Source: Aureimonas altamirensis
Lineage (GTDB): Bacteria; Pseudomonadota; Alphaproteobacteria; Rhizobiales; Rhizobiaceae
NCBI RefSeq assembly: GCF_001463885.1
Contig: NZ_BBWQ01000018.1
Span: forward strand, 186,001 to 250,000
DNA: 64,000 nt
Direction of reading: 5' to 3'
The notes beneath the pieces were generated by a model. That model was not told the DNA's origin, ran no database searches, and saw only the letters and a program-made list of their open reading frames with translations. Every line of letters starts with the position of its first letter. Position 1 is the stretch's first letter. The translations under genes and the position numbers were made by a program. Shown piece by piece: positions 1-7,973 of the stretch.

Positions 1-394
1 GGGCAGCGCCCGTCACATTGCTACGGCCGGCAGAGACGGTCAGTGGCAGGCGATGCCGATGGGCGATCATCGTGACGGCCTGCACCTGCTCCACCGTCGA
101 GACGCGCACGAAGACGCCGTCAACTGCCGCTGGGGTGCCGTCCGTTTCCGCGATCATGGTGCCGGCCCACCAGTCACGCGTGTTGACGACGAGATCGTCG
201 CGCGTGGTCAGGACCTCCTCCGACGCGCTCCGCAGCTCTGCAATAACGGCCTCAGAAACCTCCACGGCATTGCGGGCAAGCCCAGCGGAAGCGCCGATCG
301 TCTCGATTGACTTGGCATAATGCGGCTGCGTCGGCGCGCCGACGACGTAGTTGCCACGATTGTATCCGCGGCGGACCGCTTCCTTGCTCATCAT
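1..394 (-). CDS. FAD-binding oxidase, N-terminal part (cut by window edge)
   Basis: The reverse strand reads from ATG at 394 to the window edge without a stop, giving about 131 residues. The protein resembles the N-terminus of PCMH-type FAD-binding oxidases (alkylglycerone-phosphate synthase / FAD-linked dehydrogenase group): a segment DGVFVRVSTVEQVQAV is followed by AHRHRLPLTVSAGRSNVTGA, the usual start of the FAD-binding fold. A GGGAG lies about 9 nt before the first of two adjacent ATGs. It begins 1 nt after the stop of the GlpD-like gene, so it is the last visible gene of the polyol operon, where it would oxidise a downstream hydroxy intermediate (inference). The catalytic domain is outside the window, so the substrate cannot be judged. 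Confidence 0.7.
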   Translation of the reverse strand, partial: MMSKEAVRRGYNRGNYVVGAPTQPHYAKSIETIGASAGLARNAVEVSEAVIAELRSASEEVLTTRDDLVVNTRDWWAGTMIAETDGTPAAVDGVFVRVSTVEQVQAVTMIAHRHRLPLTVSAGRSNVTGAA

Positions 395-395
395 A

Positions 396-2072
396 TCAAT
401 AGTCTCCCGTAAGTATGAATTTTTCTTTGGCGATCGCTGCTTCATATCCGGCGATCTGACTGGCGATCTCGTTGGACGAAAGCTTCAGCTCCCGCCCGAT
501 GATCTCGCCGACGCGGGCAGCCGCCCGGCCCGAGGCGTCGCGCGCCATCAGGCGGGCCCGCATGCGCCGCGACAGGACATCGTCCACGGTTGCCGCCATC
601 TCGTGCCGGACGGCGTACAGGACTTCGGCCTGCGTGAACGGAAGTCCTTCGACGATGGGCGCGGCGAGGTCCGCGTCATCGGCCAGAAGGTCGCTGACAA
701 AGCGGGCTTCGGTGCCGTAGCGCTCTCCCAGATGGGCCGCCATGCCGCCGGAGGCGACGATTGCCTGGGCGTCGTAGCCGGCCGCGCCAAGCAGCCAGGC
801 TTTCTTGGTGGTGCATCTGCGCCTCTCGCCCAGCACGCTGCCCACGGCATCCACTGTCTGAGCGGCCATGTGGCGGGCGGTCGTCAATTTGCCGCCGACG
901 ATGGAAACGACACCGTCCTTGCCGACATGCACGGTATGATCGCGTTTGACATCCATCGTGCTGCCGCCCGGCGAAGACGAAACGAGCGGTCGGCAGCCGG
1001 CGATGCTGCCGACGACGTCGCTGACCTCAATGTCCGTCTTCAACGCCGAACGTGCGCCTTCCAGAAGGAAGTCCAGTTCGGTACGCGTGCAATGAACGTC
1101 ATCGAGGCTGCCCTTATAGTCCTCGTCCGTGGTGCCGAGATAGGAAACGTTGCCCCACCGGGTGATGGTGGCCCGGCGGCTGCGCCCCGGAACGGGGATC
1201 GTCACGGTGCAGTCGTTGCGGACCTTCAGCCAGGGAATGGCGACATGCACGCCCTTGGCGGGCCGGACATGGAGCGGCCGCTCGTCTTCGCCGGCTGCCA
1301 TCCAGTCGCGCATCCAGACGCCCGTCGCCATGATGACGGCCTTCGCCCGCACGCGGATCTCGCGGCCGGATTCGGTTTCCACGACCGCGCCGTCCGCCTT
1401 TCCGCCATTGCGCGTCAGCTCCATGACGCGCGCATGGTTGAGGATGGCCGCACCATGATGGGCGGCAGACCGTGCCAGCGCCAGCGTCAGCCGCGCATCA
1501 TCGACCCGCGCATCGAAGTACATGAAGCCGCCGCGCAACTGGTCGTCGCGGAAGGTCGGGCAGTGCGACAGCACCTCGGCAGCACTTAGCCGCTGATGAA
1601 GGATGCCCTCGCGCCACCCGCCGGCCAGGTCGTAACTCCAGAGCAGGCCCTCGAACGCCTTGGCCATCCGCGCATCGAAGATGCCGTCACGCTCCAGGAT
1701 CGGGAACAGGAATGGCAACCGCTGCACCAGATGCCCGGCATTGCGGCGCAGCCTCTGCCGCTCCAGCAGGGAATGGCGGACCAACCCCAGATTGCCCTGC
1801 TCGATGTAGCGCAAACCGCCATGAACCATCTTGGACGATTTGGACGAGGTGCCGGACGCGAAGTCGTCTTTCTCGATCAGCGCCACGCGATAGCCGCGCA
1901 GCGCCGCGTCGAAGGCGCAATAGCATCCCGTTACGCCGCCCCCGACGATGAGAATGTCGAACGTCTCGTCGGCAAGCCTGTCTTCCTGCTCGGCGCGGAC
2001 AAGCCGCAGGGGCTCGGTGCGGGCAAGGTTTTCGCGGTCGCGGCTGGCGCGTCGGCCGGGAAGTCGAAACAT
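396..2072 (-). CDS. GlpD-like FAD glycerol-3-phosphate dehydrogenase
   Basis: 558-residue flavoprotein of the GlpD/DAO family, which oxidises glycerol 3-phosphate or a related polyol phosphate and passes electrons to quinone at the inner membrane. The FAD-binding dinucleotide fold is plain near residue 35 (ILIVGGGVTGCYCAFDA), followed by SGTSSKSSKMVHGGLRYIE, the GlpD signature. Length matches the family. Start at 2072 was chosen because upstream in-frame sequence is the shadow of the kinase gene and a GAGG lies 8 nt before this ATG. It sits 19 nt after the kinase, in one operon with a carrier and an FAD oxidase. EryB-type erythritol-phosphate dehydrogenase is a possible alternative; the sequence alone does not decide between the polyol phosphates. 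Confidence 0.85.
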   Translation of the reverse strand: MFRLPGRRASRDRENLARTEPLRLVRAEQEDRLADETFDILIVGGGVTGCYCAFDAALRGYRVALIEKDDFASGTSSKSSKMVHGGLRYIEQGNLGLVRHSLLERQRLRRNAGHLVQRLPFLFPILERDGIFDARMAKAFEGLLWSYDLAGGWREGILHQRLSAAEVLSHCPTFRDDQLRGGFMYFDARVDDARLTLALARSAAHHGAAILNHARVMELTRNGGKADGAVVETESGREIRVRAKAVIMATGVWMRDWMAAGEDERPLHVRPAKGVHVAIPWLKVRNDCTVTIPVPGRSRRATITRWGNVSYLGTTDEDYKGSLDDVHCTRTELDFLLEGARSALKTDIEVSDVVGSIAGCRPLVSSSPGGSTMDVKRDHTVHVGKDGVVSIVGGKLTTARHMAAQTVDAVGSVLGERRRCTTKKAWLLGAAGYDAQAIVASGGMAAHLGERYGTEARFVSDLLADDADLAAPIVEGLPFTQAEVLYAVRHEMAATVDDVLSRRMRARLMARDASGRAAARVGEIIGRELKLSSNEIASQIAGYEAAIAKEKFILTGDY

Positions 2073-2091
2073 GGGAGACCTCATCGATGTG

Positions 2092-3645
2092 TCACCCGCC
2101 ACTGCCGGGCAAGGGCAGGCGGTTGTCATAGGCGCCGGCTCGCGTGCGGCCGATCTCGTCCGAGATGGCTGCGTGCCATCCCGCCCGCCGCGACAGACGC
2201 TCGTCTTCCGACAAAGAAGGTTCGAACGTCTCGCCCGGCGGCAGGGTGGAGCGGGCTTGAGAAAGATCGCTCCACATGAGCCCGCGGGCGCCGGCCATGA
2301 AAGCCGTGCCGCGCAGGCTGGCGCGCTCTGCGTCGGGCATGCGACGCACGGGGACGCCGCCAAGATCGGCCTGCATGCGCAGCAGCGGGTCGGACGACGA
2401 AAGGCCGCCGCCCGCAACCAGCTCATGCATGCGCTTGCCTGCCACCAGCTCGTCTGCTTCCACACATGAGACGACCGACTGCGCGATGCCTTCCAGAACC
2501 GCATAGGCCAGCTCTTCACGCGTATGGGTCATGGAAAGCCCGGTCAGTGAGGCCCGCGCGGCCGGCACCATGACCGGCTGTCGCAGCCCCGTCAGCGTCG
2601 GCATGAAGCAGATGCCGCGCGCCCCGCCGGCCTCGGCTGCCAGAGCGCTGATCTGACGTGCATCGTCGAACCAGCGCATGTCGGCGCAAAGCCAGTTGAG
2701 CGCGGAGCCGGTGGTTGCCGCGTAGGTCTCAACCGCAAAGTCCGAACGTCCACCCTTGCGCCAGGCGGTCATCGTGAACGTCGCCTCGACGGCGCCCGGC
2801 TGCGCCGGGCGCTCCTGGCCGATCACGAGATCGACGAAGCTACCCGTTCCATGGACGCACATGGCCTGGCCGCTGTCATGGCAGCCAAGGCCGACAAGAC
2901 CCGCGAGCTGGTCGCCCATGGACGCCATGATCGGGATGCGGATGCCGATCAGGTCGCTGCGTGTATGTCCGAACTCGTCCGCGTCTTCCATAAGGGTCGG
3001 CAGCAGCTCTTGCGGAAACTCCTGGGCGTCCAGCCAATCGCCGATGTAGCTGTGCTTGCGCAGGTCATAGGCCCCGCAGGAGGTGGCATTGGTGGGCGTC
3101 GTCACGACCCTCCGCGCTTCGGAAAGATGCCACAGAAGCCAACTGTCGACCGTGCCGAAGGCAAGGCGCTTTTGGTTCAGAGCCTCCGCTACGCACGGCG
3201 TGTCGCGCATGTGGCGCACGGCCCAGAGGTAGATGGCCCGCGCACCGATGGGGCGTCCGGCGCGCTCGATCAACTCTTTATCCCAGCGCGGCGAAAGCGC
3301 CTTGAGCTCCTCGCAGAAGCGCGTGTCCTGCCACACCATGGCTGGAACGAGAGAGCGTCCGGTGTGGGTGTCCCAAAGAACACCCGTCGCCCGTTGCGTC
3401 GTCAGCGCCAGCGCGACGATCTCGGCGCCTTCGGCCGGCGCCGCGGCGACGACCTTCCGGCACATCGCCAAGGTGGTTTCCAGAAGTGCATCGGCGTCCT
3501 GTTCGACGACGCCGTGGCGCGGCGTCGTCACTTTCAGTGGCGCATAGGCGGGGGTGGTAACCCCGCCATCCGCCCGCACCAGGGCAGCCCGCGTGCCGGA
3601 CGTGCCTTCGTCTATCGCCAGTATGGCCTGCTGCAGCATCGTCAT
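2092..3645 (-). CDS. FGGY-family carbohydrate kinase, glycerol kinase-like
   Basis: 517-residue kinase with the FGGY fold: N-terminal phosphate loop AIDEGTSGTRAALV near residue 10, the GlpK-like stretch TTQRATGVLWDTHTG, VWQDTR, and the C-terminal nucleotide region VAGGGLSSSDPLLRMQADLGG. These features place it nearest glycerol kinase, which phosphorylates glycerol at the 3-hydroxyl; the following gene is a GlpD-like dehydrogenase, which fits. A strong GGGAGG precedes the MTMLQQ start by about 6 nt, so the longer in-frame start is rejected. It lies 10 nt downstream of the MFS carrier. Erythritol or another short polyol is an alternative substrate, since the operon lacks a GlpF channel and instead carries an MFS transporter. 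Confidence 0.85.
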   Translation of the reverse strand: MTMLQQAILAIDEGTSGTRAALVRADGGVTTPAYAPLKVTTPRHGVVEQDADALLETTLAMCRKVVAAAPAEGAEIVALALTTQRATGVLWDTHTGRSLVPAMVWQDTRFCEELKALSPRWDKELIERAGRPIGARAIYLWAVRHMRDTPCVAEALNQKRLAFGTVDSWLLWHLSEARRVVTTPTNATSCGAYDLRKHSYIGDWLDAQEFPQELLPTLMEDADEFGHTRSDLIGIRIPIMASMGDQLAGLVGLGCHDSGQAMCVHGTGSFVDLVIGQERPAQPGAVEATFTMTAWRKGGRSDFAVETYAATTGSALNWLCADMRWFDDARQISALAAEAGGARGICFMPTLTGLRQPVMVPAARASLTGLSMTHTREELAYAVLEGIAQSVVSCVEADELVAGKRMHELVAGGGLSSSDPLLRMQADLGGVPVRRMPDAERASLRGTAFMAGARGLMWSDLSQARSTLPPGETFEPSLSEDERLSRRAGWHAAISDEIGRTRAGAYDNRLPLPGSGG

Positions 3646-3655
3646 CGGGCCTCCC

Positions 3656-5068
3656 TCAATCGCCGGCGAACTGCGGTGCACCCGGCTCGTTGTCCGGATT
3701 GACGGAGGTGCGGGTCGGGTCCCACCGAATGACGCTGCAGATGATGCAGGCGATAAGCGGAACCACCGACAGGATCAGGAACGTCGTTCCCAGCCCATAC
3801 GTCTCCCGGAAAATCGGAAAGACGAGGAGGCCGATGGCCGCGCCGGTGGCCCCCATCGCGCCGATGATGCCGTTTGCGCCGGCACGCAGCTCGCTGCGGA
3901 AGGACAGGGAAGACAGGCTCTTTCCGTTGGCTCCGGGCCCGCCGGAGTGAAACAGGATGAAGAGCGAGGGCACGATGACCGCCAGCCAGACCGGCATCGT
4001 GTCGTGGAACAGCCCCATGATGACCAGCATGCAGAAGACGGCGCCGAAGCCGATGGCCGACGCGCGACGCAGGCCGAGAATCCGTCCGATGGTCGGCGAC
4101 ATGAACCCGCCGACGATGCCGAAGACGTTGAAGACGAGCGTCCCCAGCATGGCGTTGATGAAATCGGTGCCGAACAGCGATGCGCTGATGAGCGGCAGAT
4201 ACCAGCCGACCGCGAAATACTGGATAGACTGGCCGATCTGAACCGTCGCGGCCAGGACGGTGCGCGGCAGGTAGACGCCCCGGAAGATCAGCGCGATGTT
4301 GCGAAAACCGCGTTTCGCCTGGTTGACGACCGGCAGGCGCTCGGCCAGCGGCGCCGCGGCGAAGGTAAGGCCGTAGATGCGGCTCATGGCCCTGGCGGCG
4401 TCGTCCAGCCTTTCCTTGCGCGCCAGCCAGATCGGGCTTTCCACCATGAAGGCGAATTGCAGCAGCATGATCGCGAAGGCGAAGATGCCGGTGGCCGCTA
4501 CGGAATAGCGCCAGATCGTGTCGCCCACATCCCAACTATAGAACATCATTGCCAGAAGGATGTTCGTGCACACCGCAAGATACCAGATGCCTTGCCAGGT
4601 GTTCAGGCGGCTGCGCAGCCGGGCCGGGGTAAATTCGGCAAGTACGGCCATGGCGATAGCAAAGTCGATGCCGTAGGCCGCGCCGACGAAGAACCGGCCG
4701 AAGATGATCATCTCGTAGCTCTGCGCCGTCGCCACCAGCACGGCGCCGACCAGGGCGAGGAGCTTGGCGAAGACGAGAGGGCGCATGCGGCCCCAGCGGT
4801 CGGCCATCCAGCCGCCGATCGGGTTGAACACGATCGCGACCCAGGAGGCGAAGGACGTCATCAGCGCGACCTCGCGTGCGTCCAGCCCCATGTCCCGCGT
4901 CATCGGCCCGAGCCCGGCGCTGAGCGCCGAGTTGGCGAAGGCATCGAGAAACAGGCCGCCAAGCGCAAGCCACCAGATAAGGCCGGCGCGCCCGCGGATA
5001 CCGTCGCTCTTGTCGATGAATGAAATAACGTCGTCTATGCCCCGCAGGGCATACTTGCTCCCGTGCAT
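3656..5068 (-). CDS. MFS transporter (polyol/sugar-type carrier)
   Basis: 470-residue inner-membrane carrier of the major facilitator superfamily with about 12 hydrophobic segments. The loop 2-3 motif GWMADRWGRMRP matches the family motif A (GxxxDRxGRR), and a central cytoplasmic loop ARKERLDDAARAMSRIYG separates the two halves. The start at 5068 has GGAGGAG 8 nt upstream; the longer reading frame start lacks this. First gene of the operon MFS, kinase, GlpD-like, FAD oxidase, so it most likely imports the polyol that the kinase phosphorylates (inference). Candidate promoter and a perfect palindrome lie just upstream. The substrate is not identifiable from sequence. Confidence 0.85.
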   Translation of the reverse strand: MHGSKYALRGIDDVISFIDKSDGIRGRAGLIWWLALGGLFLDAFANSALSAGLGPMTRDMGLDAREVALMTSFASWVAIVFNPIGGWMADRWGRMRPLVFAKLLALVGAVLVATAQSYEMIIFGRFFVGAAYGIDFAIAMAVLAEFTPARLRSRLNTWQGIWYLAVCTNILLAMMFYSWDVGDTIWRYSVAATGIFAFAIMLLQFAFMVESPIWLARKERLDDAARAMSRIYGLTFAAAPLAERLPVVNQAKRGFRNIALIFRGVYLPRTVLAATVQIGQSIQYFAVGWYLPLISASLFGTDFINAMLGTLVFNVFGIVGGFMSPTIGRILGLRRASAIGFGAVFCMLVIMGLFHDTMPVWLAVIVPSLFILFHSGGPGANGKSLSSLSFRSELRAGANGIIGAMGATGAAIGLLVFPIFRETYGLGTTFLILSVVPLIACIICSVIRWDPTRTSVNPDNEPGAPQFAGD

Positions 5069-5133
5069 GCTACTACTCCTCCCAGAGTAACAGACACATC
5101 CACATAATGATCGGGGCAAGTTTTGGACGAGCG

Positions 5134-5156
5134 AAGACCATCATGCAGATGGTCTT
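5134..5156. promoter_or_regulatory. Perfect 9-bp inverted repeat, candidate operator
   Basis: AAGACCATC, spacer ATGCA, GATGGTCTT: both 9-bp arms match exactly. It lies between the candidate promoter at 5178-5206 and the MFS start at 5068, the position of a repressor operator controlling the polyol operon. The cognate regulator is not in the window; the gene upstream of the operon belongs to a different unit. Confidence 0.6.
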
Positions 5157-5177
5157 ATATCTTCGTCTGCAATTCGA

Positions 5178-5206
5178 GCTTTAGCCGCCTGTCGACATTC
5201 TGTCAA
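5178..5206 (-). promoter_or_regulatory. Candidate sigma70 promoter of the polyol operon
   Basis: On the reverse strand TTGACA (5201-5206) is followed after 17 bp by TAAAGC (5178-5183). The -35 is perfect; the -10 is only a fair match. The predicted start of transcription would be upstream of the palindrome at 5134-5156. Confidence 0.4.
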
Positions 5207-5226
5207 TCACCCGGGCGACGGGGCGC

Positions 5227-6012
5227 TCAACGTTCAGCCGCGGCAAGGATGGCCTCCTGCCGGATCTCCTCGGTCAGGCGGGCGCGCATGCTTGAAAACT
5301 CGGGGCTCGACTTCACCGTGTAATGGCGCGGATGCGGCAGGTCCACGGGGATGATCGACTTGATCCTGCCCGGGCGCGCCGACATGGTGACGACGCGAGA
5401 GCCGACGAAGATTGCCTCCTCGATATCGTGCGTCACGAACAGGACCATCTTGTGCTCGCGCTCCCAGATGCCGAGAAGCAATTCCTGCATCAGGCCGCGC
5501 GTCTGGTTGTCGAGCGCGCCGAAGGGTTCGTCCAGAAGCAGGATCTTGGGGTCGTTGGCCAGCGCGCGGGCGATGGCCGTGCGCTGCTGCATGCCGCCCG
5601 AAAGCTGCTTCGGCCAGTGGTTTTCGAAGCCCTTCAGGCCGACATCGGCGATATACTGGGCAACGATCTCGCGGCGCTCGGCTTCCGGCACGCCTTTTTC
5701 GCGCAGTCCGAAGCCGATGTTCTGCTCCACCGTCAGCCACGGAAACAGCGTGTAGGACTGGAAGACCATGCCGCGGTCGGGGCCCGGTCCGTGGATTTCG
5801 GCACCATCCAGCGTTACGCGCCCGCTTGTCGGCCGATCCAGCCCGGCAACGATGCGCAGGAGCGTGGACTTGCCGCAGCCCGATGGGCCAAGAATCGTGA
5901 CGAAGTCGTTGGCCGGCACCGTCAGGCTTGTGGGCTGCAGCGCCGTAACCGGCGCACCGCCCCGCACGCCGGGGAAGACGCGGCCGACGCCGTCGATGAT
6001 CAGTTCGCTCAT
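5227..6012 (-). CDS. ABC transporter ATP-binding protein, NitT/TauT (TauB/SsuB) type
   Basis: 261-residue ABC ATPase that powers import at the cytoplasmic face. Walker [11 protein letters not shown]-loop [12 protein letters not shown], signature LSGGMQQR, Walker [13 protein letters not shown] and the H-loop FVTHDIEEA are all intact. The [17 protein letters not shown] pattern is typical of the nitrate/sulfonate/taurine group. Start at 6012 (MSELIID) is preceded by GGAGG; an upstream in-frame ATG is rejected. It overlaps the permease gene by 4 nt and is the last gene of the SBP-permease-ATPase operon. The transported compound is unknown. Confidence 0.92.
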   Translation of the reverse strand: MSELIIDGVGRVFPGVRGGAPVTALQPTSLTVPANDFVTILGPSGCGKSTLLRIVAGLDRPTSGRVTLDGAEIHGPGPDRGMVFQSYTLFPWLTVEQNIGFGLREKGVPEAERREIVAQYIADVGLKGFENHWPKQLSGGMQQRTAIARALANDPKILLLDEPFGALDNQTRGLMQELLLGIWEREHKMVLFVTHDIEEAIFVGSRVVTMSARPGRIKSIIPVDLPHPRHYTVKSSPEFSSMRARLTEEIRQEAILAAAER

Positions 6013-6785
6013 GCGAACCTCCAGGCGAAGACCCACCGGTTAAAGGATTTGAACAGGAAATCGGAGATGAGGCCGATGATCCCGATGACGATGATGCCGA
6101 AGATGATCTGCCCCGTTGCCATGAGTGCCTGGCTGTTGATGATCATGTAGCCGATGCCGGAAGATGCGCCGATCAACTCCGCCACGATGACGTAGGTCCA
6201 GGCCCAGCCCAGCACCAGGCGGAGGATCTCTGCGATATCGGGGGCGTTGGCCGGCATCAGCACGCGCGCGACGATACCCCTGTCGCGCGCGCCCAGCGTA
6301 TAGGCCGCCTCCACAAGGTCCTGCCGCGTCGAGGCCACCGACCCCGCAACCATCAGCACGATCTGGAAGAACGCGCCGATGAAGATGACCAGAAGCTTCT
6401 GCGTCTCGCCGATGCCCGCCCACAGGATCAGCAGCGGCACGAAGGCCGAAGCGGGCAGATAGCGGGCAAAGGAGACGAACGGCTCCAGCAGCGCCTCGAT
6501 GGGTTTGTAGGCGCCCATCGCGATGCCGATCGGAACGCCCAGCGCGGCGGCGACGGCGAAGCCGCCGACGACGCGCCATACCGTCATGCCGATATCGTAG
6601 AGGAAGCCGCGCTGCAGGAGGTTCCAGCCATCCGCCAGCATGGTCAGCGGATCGGCAAGGAAGGTGCGCGAGACGAAGCCACCCAGCGTTGCCACCGCCC
6701 AGAGCGCAACGAAGGCCACGAAGAAGGATATGCCAAGGACGACGCGCGTTGTGGCGCCGACCGGCTTGAACGGACGAAGCATCAT
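6009..6785 (-). CDS. ABC transporter permease, NitT/TauT (TauC/SsuC) type
   Basis: 258-residue integral membrane protein with about six hydrophobic segments and the EAA-type loop EAAYTLGARDRGIVARVLMP that contacts the ATPase. This arrangement is characteristic of BPD-type permeases of the nitrate/sulfonate/taurine class. Two adjacent ATGs (6785, 6782) could start it. The end overlaps the ATPase start by 4 nt, so the two are translationally coupled, and the binding protein lies 23 nt upstream. Confidence 0.92.
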   Translation of the reverse strand: MMLRPFKPVGATTRVVLGISFFVAFVALWAVATLGGFVSRTFLADPLTMLADGWNLLQRGFLYDIGMTVWRVVGGFAVAAALGVPIGIAMGAYKPIEALLEPFVSFARYLPASAFVPLLILWAGIGETQKLLVIFIGAFFQIVLMVAGSVASTRQDLVEAAYTLGARDRGIVARVLMPANAPDIAEILRLVLGWAWTYVIVAELIGASSGIGYMIINSQALMATGQIIFGIIVIGIIGLISDFLFKSFNRWVFAWRFA

Positions 6786-6808
6786 GATCCTGACGGCGCT
6801 AGATACAA

Positions 6809-7753
6809 CTACTTGATGTACTGATCGTCGTAGAGGGTCGCGACATCGGGCTTTTCACGGATGACGCCGATCTCCAGCAGCAGGTCTGCCGCAGCCTGCG
6901 AGAATGTCTTGAACTCACCTTCGAAGAAGGTCGCATTGGCGGCCTTGTCCTGCCAGCGCAGATACTGGGCCGAATTCGCGAACTGCTCGCCCGTCTGGTT
7001 CACGTCGGCACCCATGATCTCATAGGCCTTGTCAGGGTCTGCCGCGATCATCTCCAGCGCCTCGAAGTAGCTGTCGGCCAGGGCCTTGCCGGCTTCGGGG
7101 TTTTCCTGGAGGAAGGCCGGCGTGCAGCCCACCGTGTCCATGACGGCCGGGTAATCGAGCGTCGTCGCAAGGATCTTGCCGGAATCGGGCGCATCGCGCA
7201 CCGTCGACAGATAGGGCTCGTAGGTCATCGCGGCGTCGTTCTGACCGGCAACGAAGGCCTGCGCGGCGGGCCCCGGCTCCATGTTGACGATCCGCACGTC
7301 GCGCATCGTCATGCCGTTCTGTTTCAGCATCCAGGCCAGCAGGAAGTAGGGGGATGTGCCAGGCGCGGAGGCGGCCACCGTCTTGCCCTTGAGGGCAGCG
7401 AAATCGGCGACATCGCCGCGGACCGCGATGCCATCGGCGCCGTAGGACTTGTCCATCTGGAAGATCTGCGTTGCCGGAACGCCGTTCGCCGTCCACGCGA
7501 CCCAGGTTTCCACCGTGGTTGCGGCGCACTGAATGTCGCCCGAGGCCATCGCAAGATGACGGCTGGCCTGCGGGATCTTCGACAGGGTGACATTCAGCCC
7601 GTGCTTCTCGAAGATGCCGGCCTCTTTTGCCAGCGTCAGCGGCGCAAAGCCCGTCCAACCGGAGTAGCCGAGATTGACGTCGGTCTGCGCCATTGCCGGC
7701 GCAGCCGCCAACGATGCGAGAAGCCCTGCCAGAATTCCGTATCGTGCGACCAT
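6809..7753 (-). CDS. Periplasmic substrate-binding protein, NMT1/TauA-like
   Basis: 314-residue secreted binding protein. Residues 1 to about 22 form a signal peptide (MVARYGILAGLLASL, ending AMAQ), then an NMT1/TauA-like fold: DVNLGYSGWTGFAPLTLAKE, a lobe-2 segment LKGKTVAASAPGTSPYFLL, and PGPAAQAFVAGQNDAAMTYEPY. It captures the ligand for the two following genes. ATG 7753 follows a G-rich stretch (ATTGGGGTCCCC) with only a weak ribosome-binding site; a start 14 codons earlier would place charged residues before the signal peptide. Candidate regulatory palindromes lie in the 220-bp gap shared with the divergent dehydrogenase genes. Confidence 0.9.
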   Translation of the reverse strand: MVARYGILAGLLASLAAAPAMAQTDVNLGYSGWTGFAPLTLAKEAGIFEKHGLNVTLSKIPQASRHLAMASGDIQCAATTVETWVAWTANGVPATQIFQMDKSYGADGIAVRGDVADFAALKGKTVAASAPGTSPYFLLAWMLKQNGMTMRDVRIVNMEPGPAAQAFVAGQNDAAMTYEPYLSTVRDAPDSGKILATTLDYPAVMDTVGCTPAFLQENPEAGKALADSYFEALEMIAADPDKAYEIMGADVNQTGEQFANSAQYLRWQDKAANATFFEGEFKTFSQAAADLLLEIGVIREKPDVATLYDDQYIK

Positions 7754-7775
7754 GGGGACCCCAATCTTCGATTGC

Positions 7776-7791
7776 TTATGTCTACACATAA
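7776..7791. promoter_or_regulatory. Palindrome in the divergent promoter region
   Basis: TTATGT, CTAC, ACATAA: perfect 6-bp arms, just upstream of the binding-protein start and overlapping a possible -10 for that operon (TTGAAA about 17 bp further upstream on the reverse strand). A second small inverted repeat, ATGCA-ATC-TGCAT, lies at 7869-7881 on the side of the aldehyde dehydrogenase. Either could be an operator coordinating uptake and oxidation; neither is tested. Confidence 0.4.
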
Positions 7792-7973
7792 TCATTGTCG
7801 CGACAGCCCTTTCAAATCAAGGCCGGTGCGATGAAAAATTGATTACCGGATGAGCGTGGACAAAAGATATGCAATCTGCATTTGCCCGTGCCGCCTGGCG
7901 ATCCTGACTTTCAACGCCGCCGCCATAGCACTAGTGTCCGTCGTATCGAACGATAAAACCGCAGGTTCCAAAC

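Noticed and set aside
351-1589. 412-aa open frame on the plus strand
   Set aside because: Antisense to the GlpD-like gene; composition is Arg/Ala/Gly-rich with no family likeness, typical of a shadow frame in GC-rich DNA.
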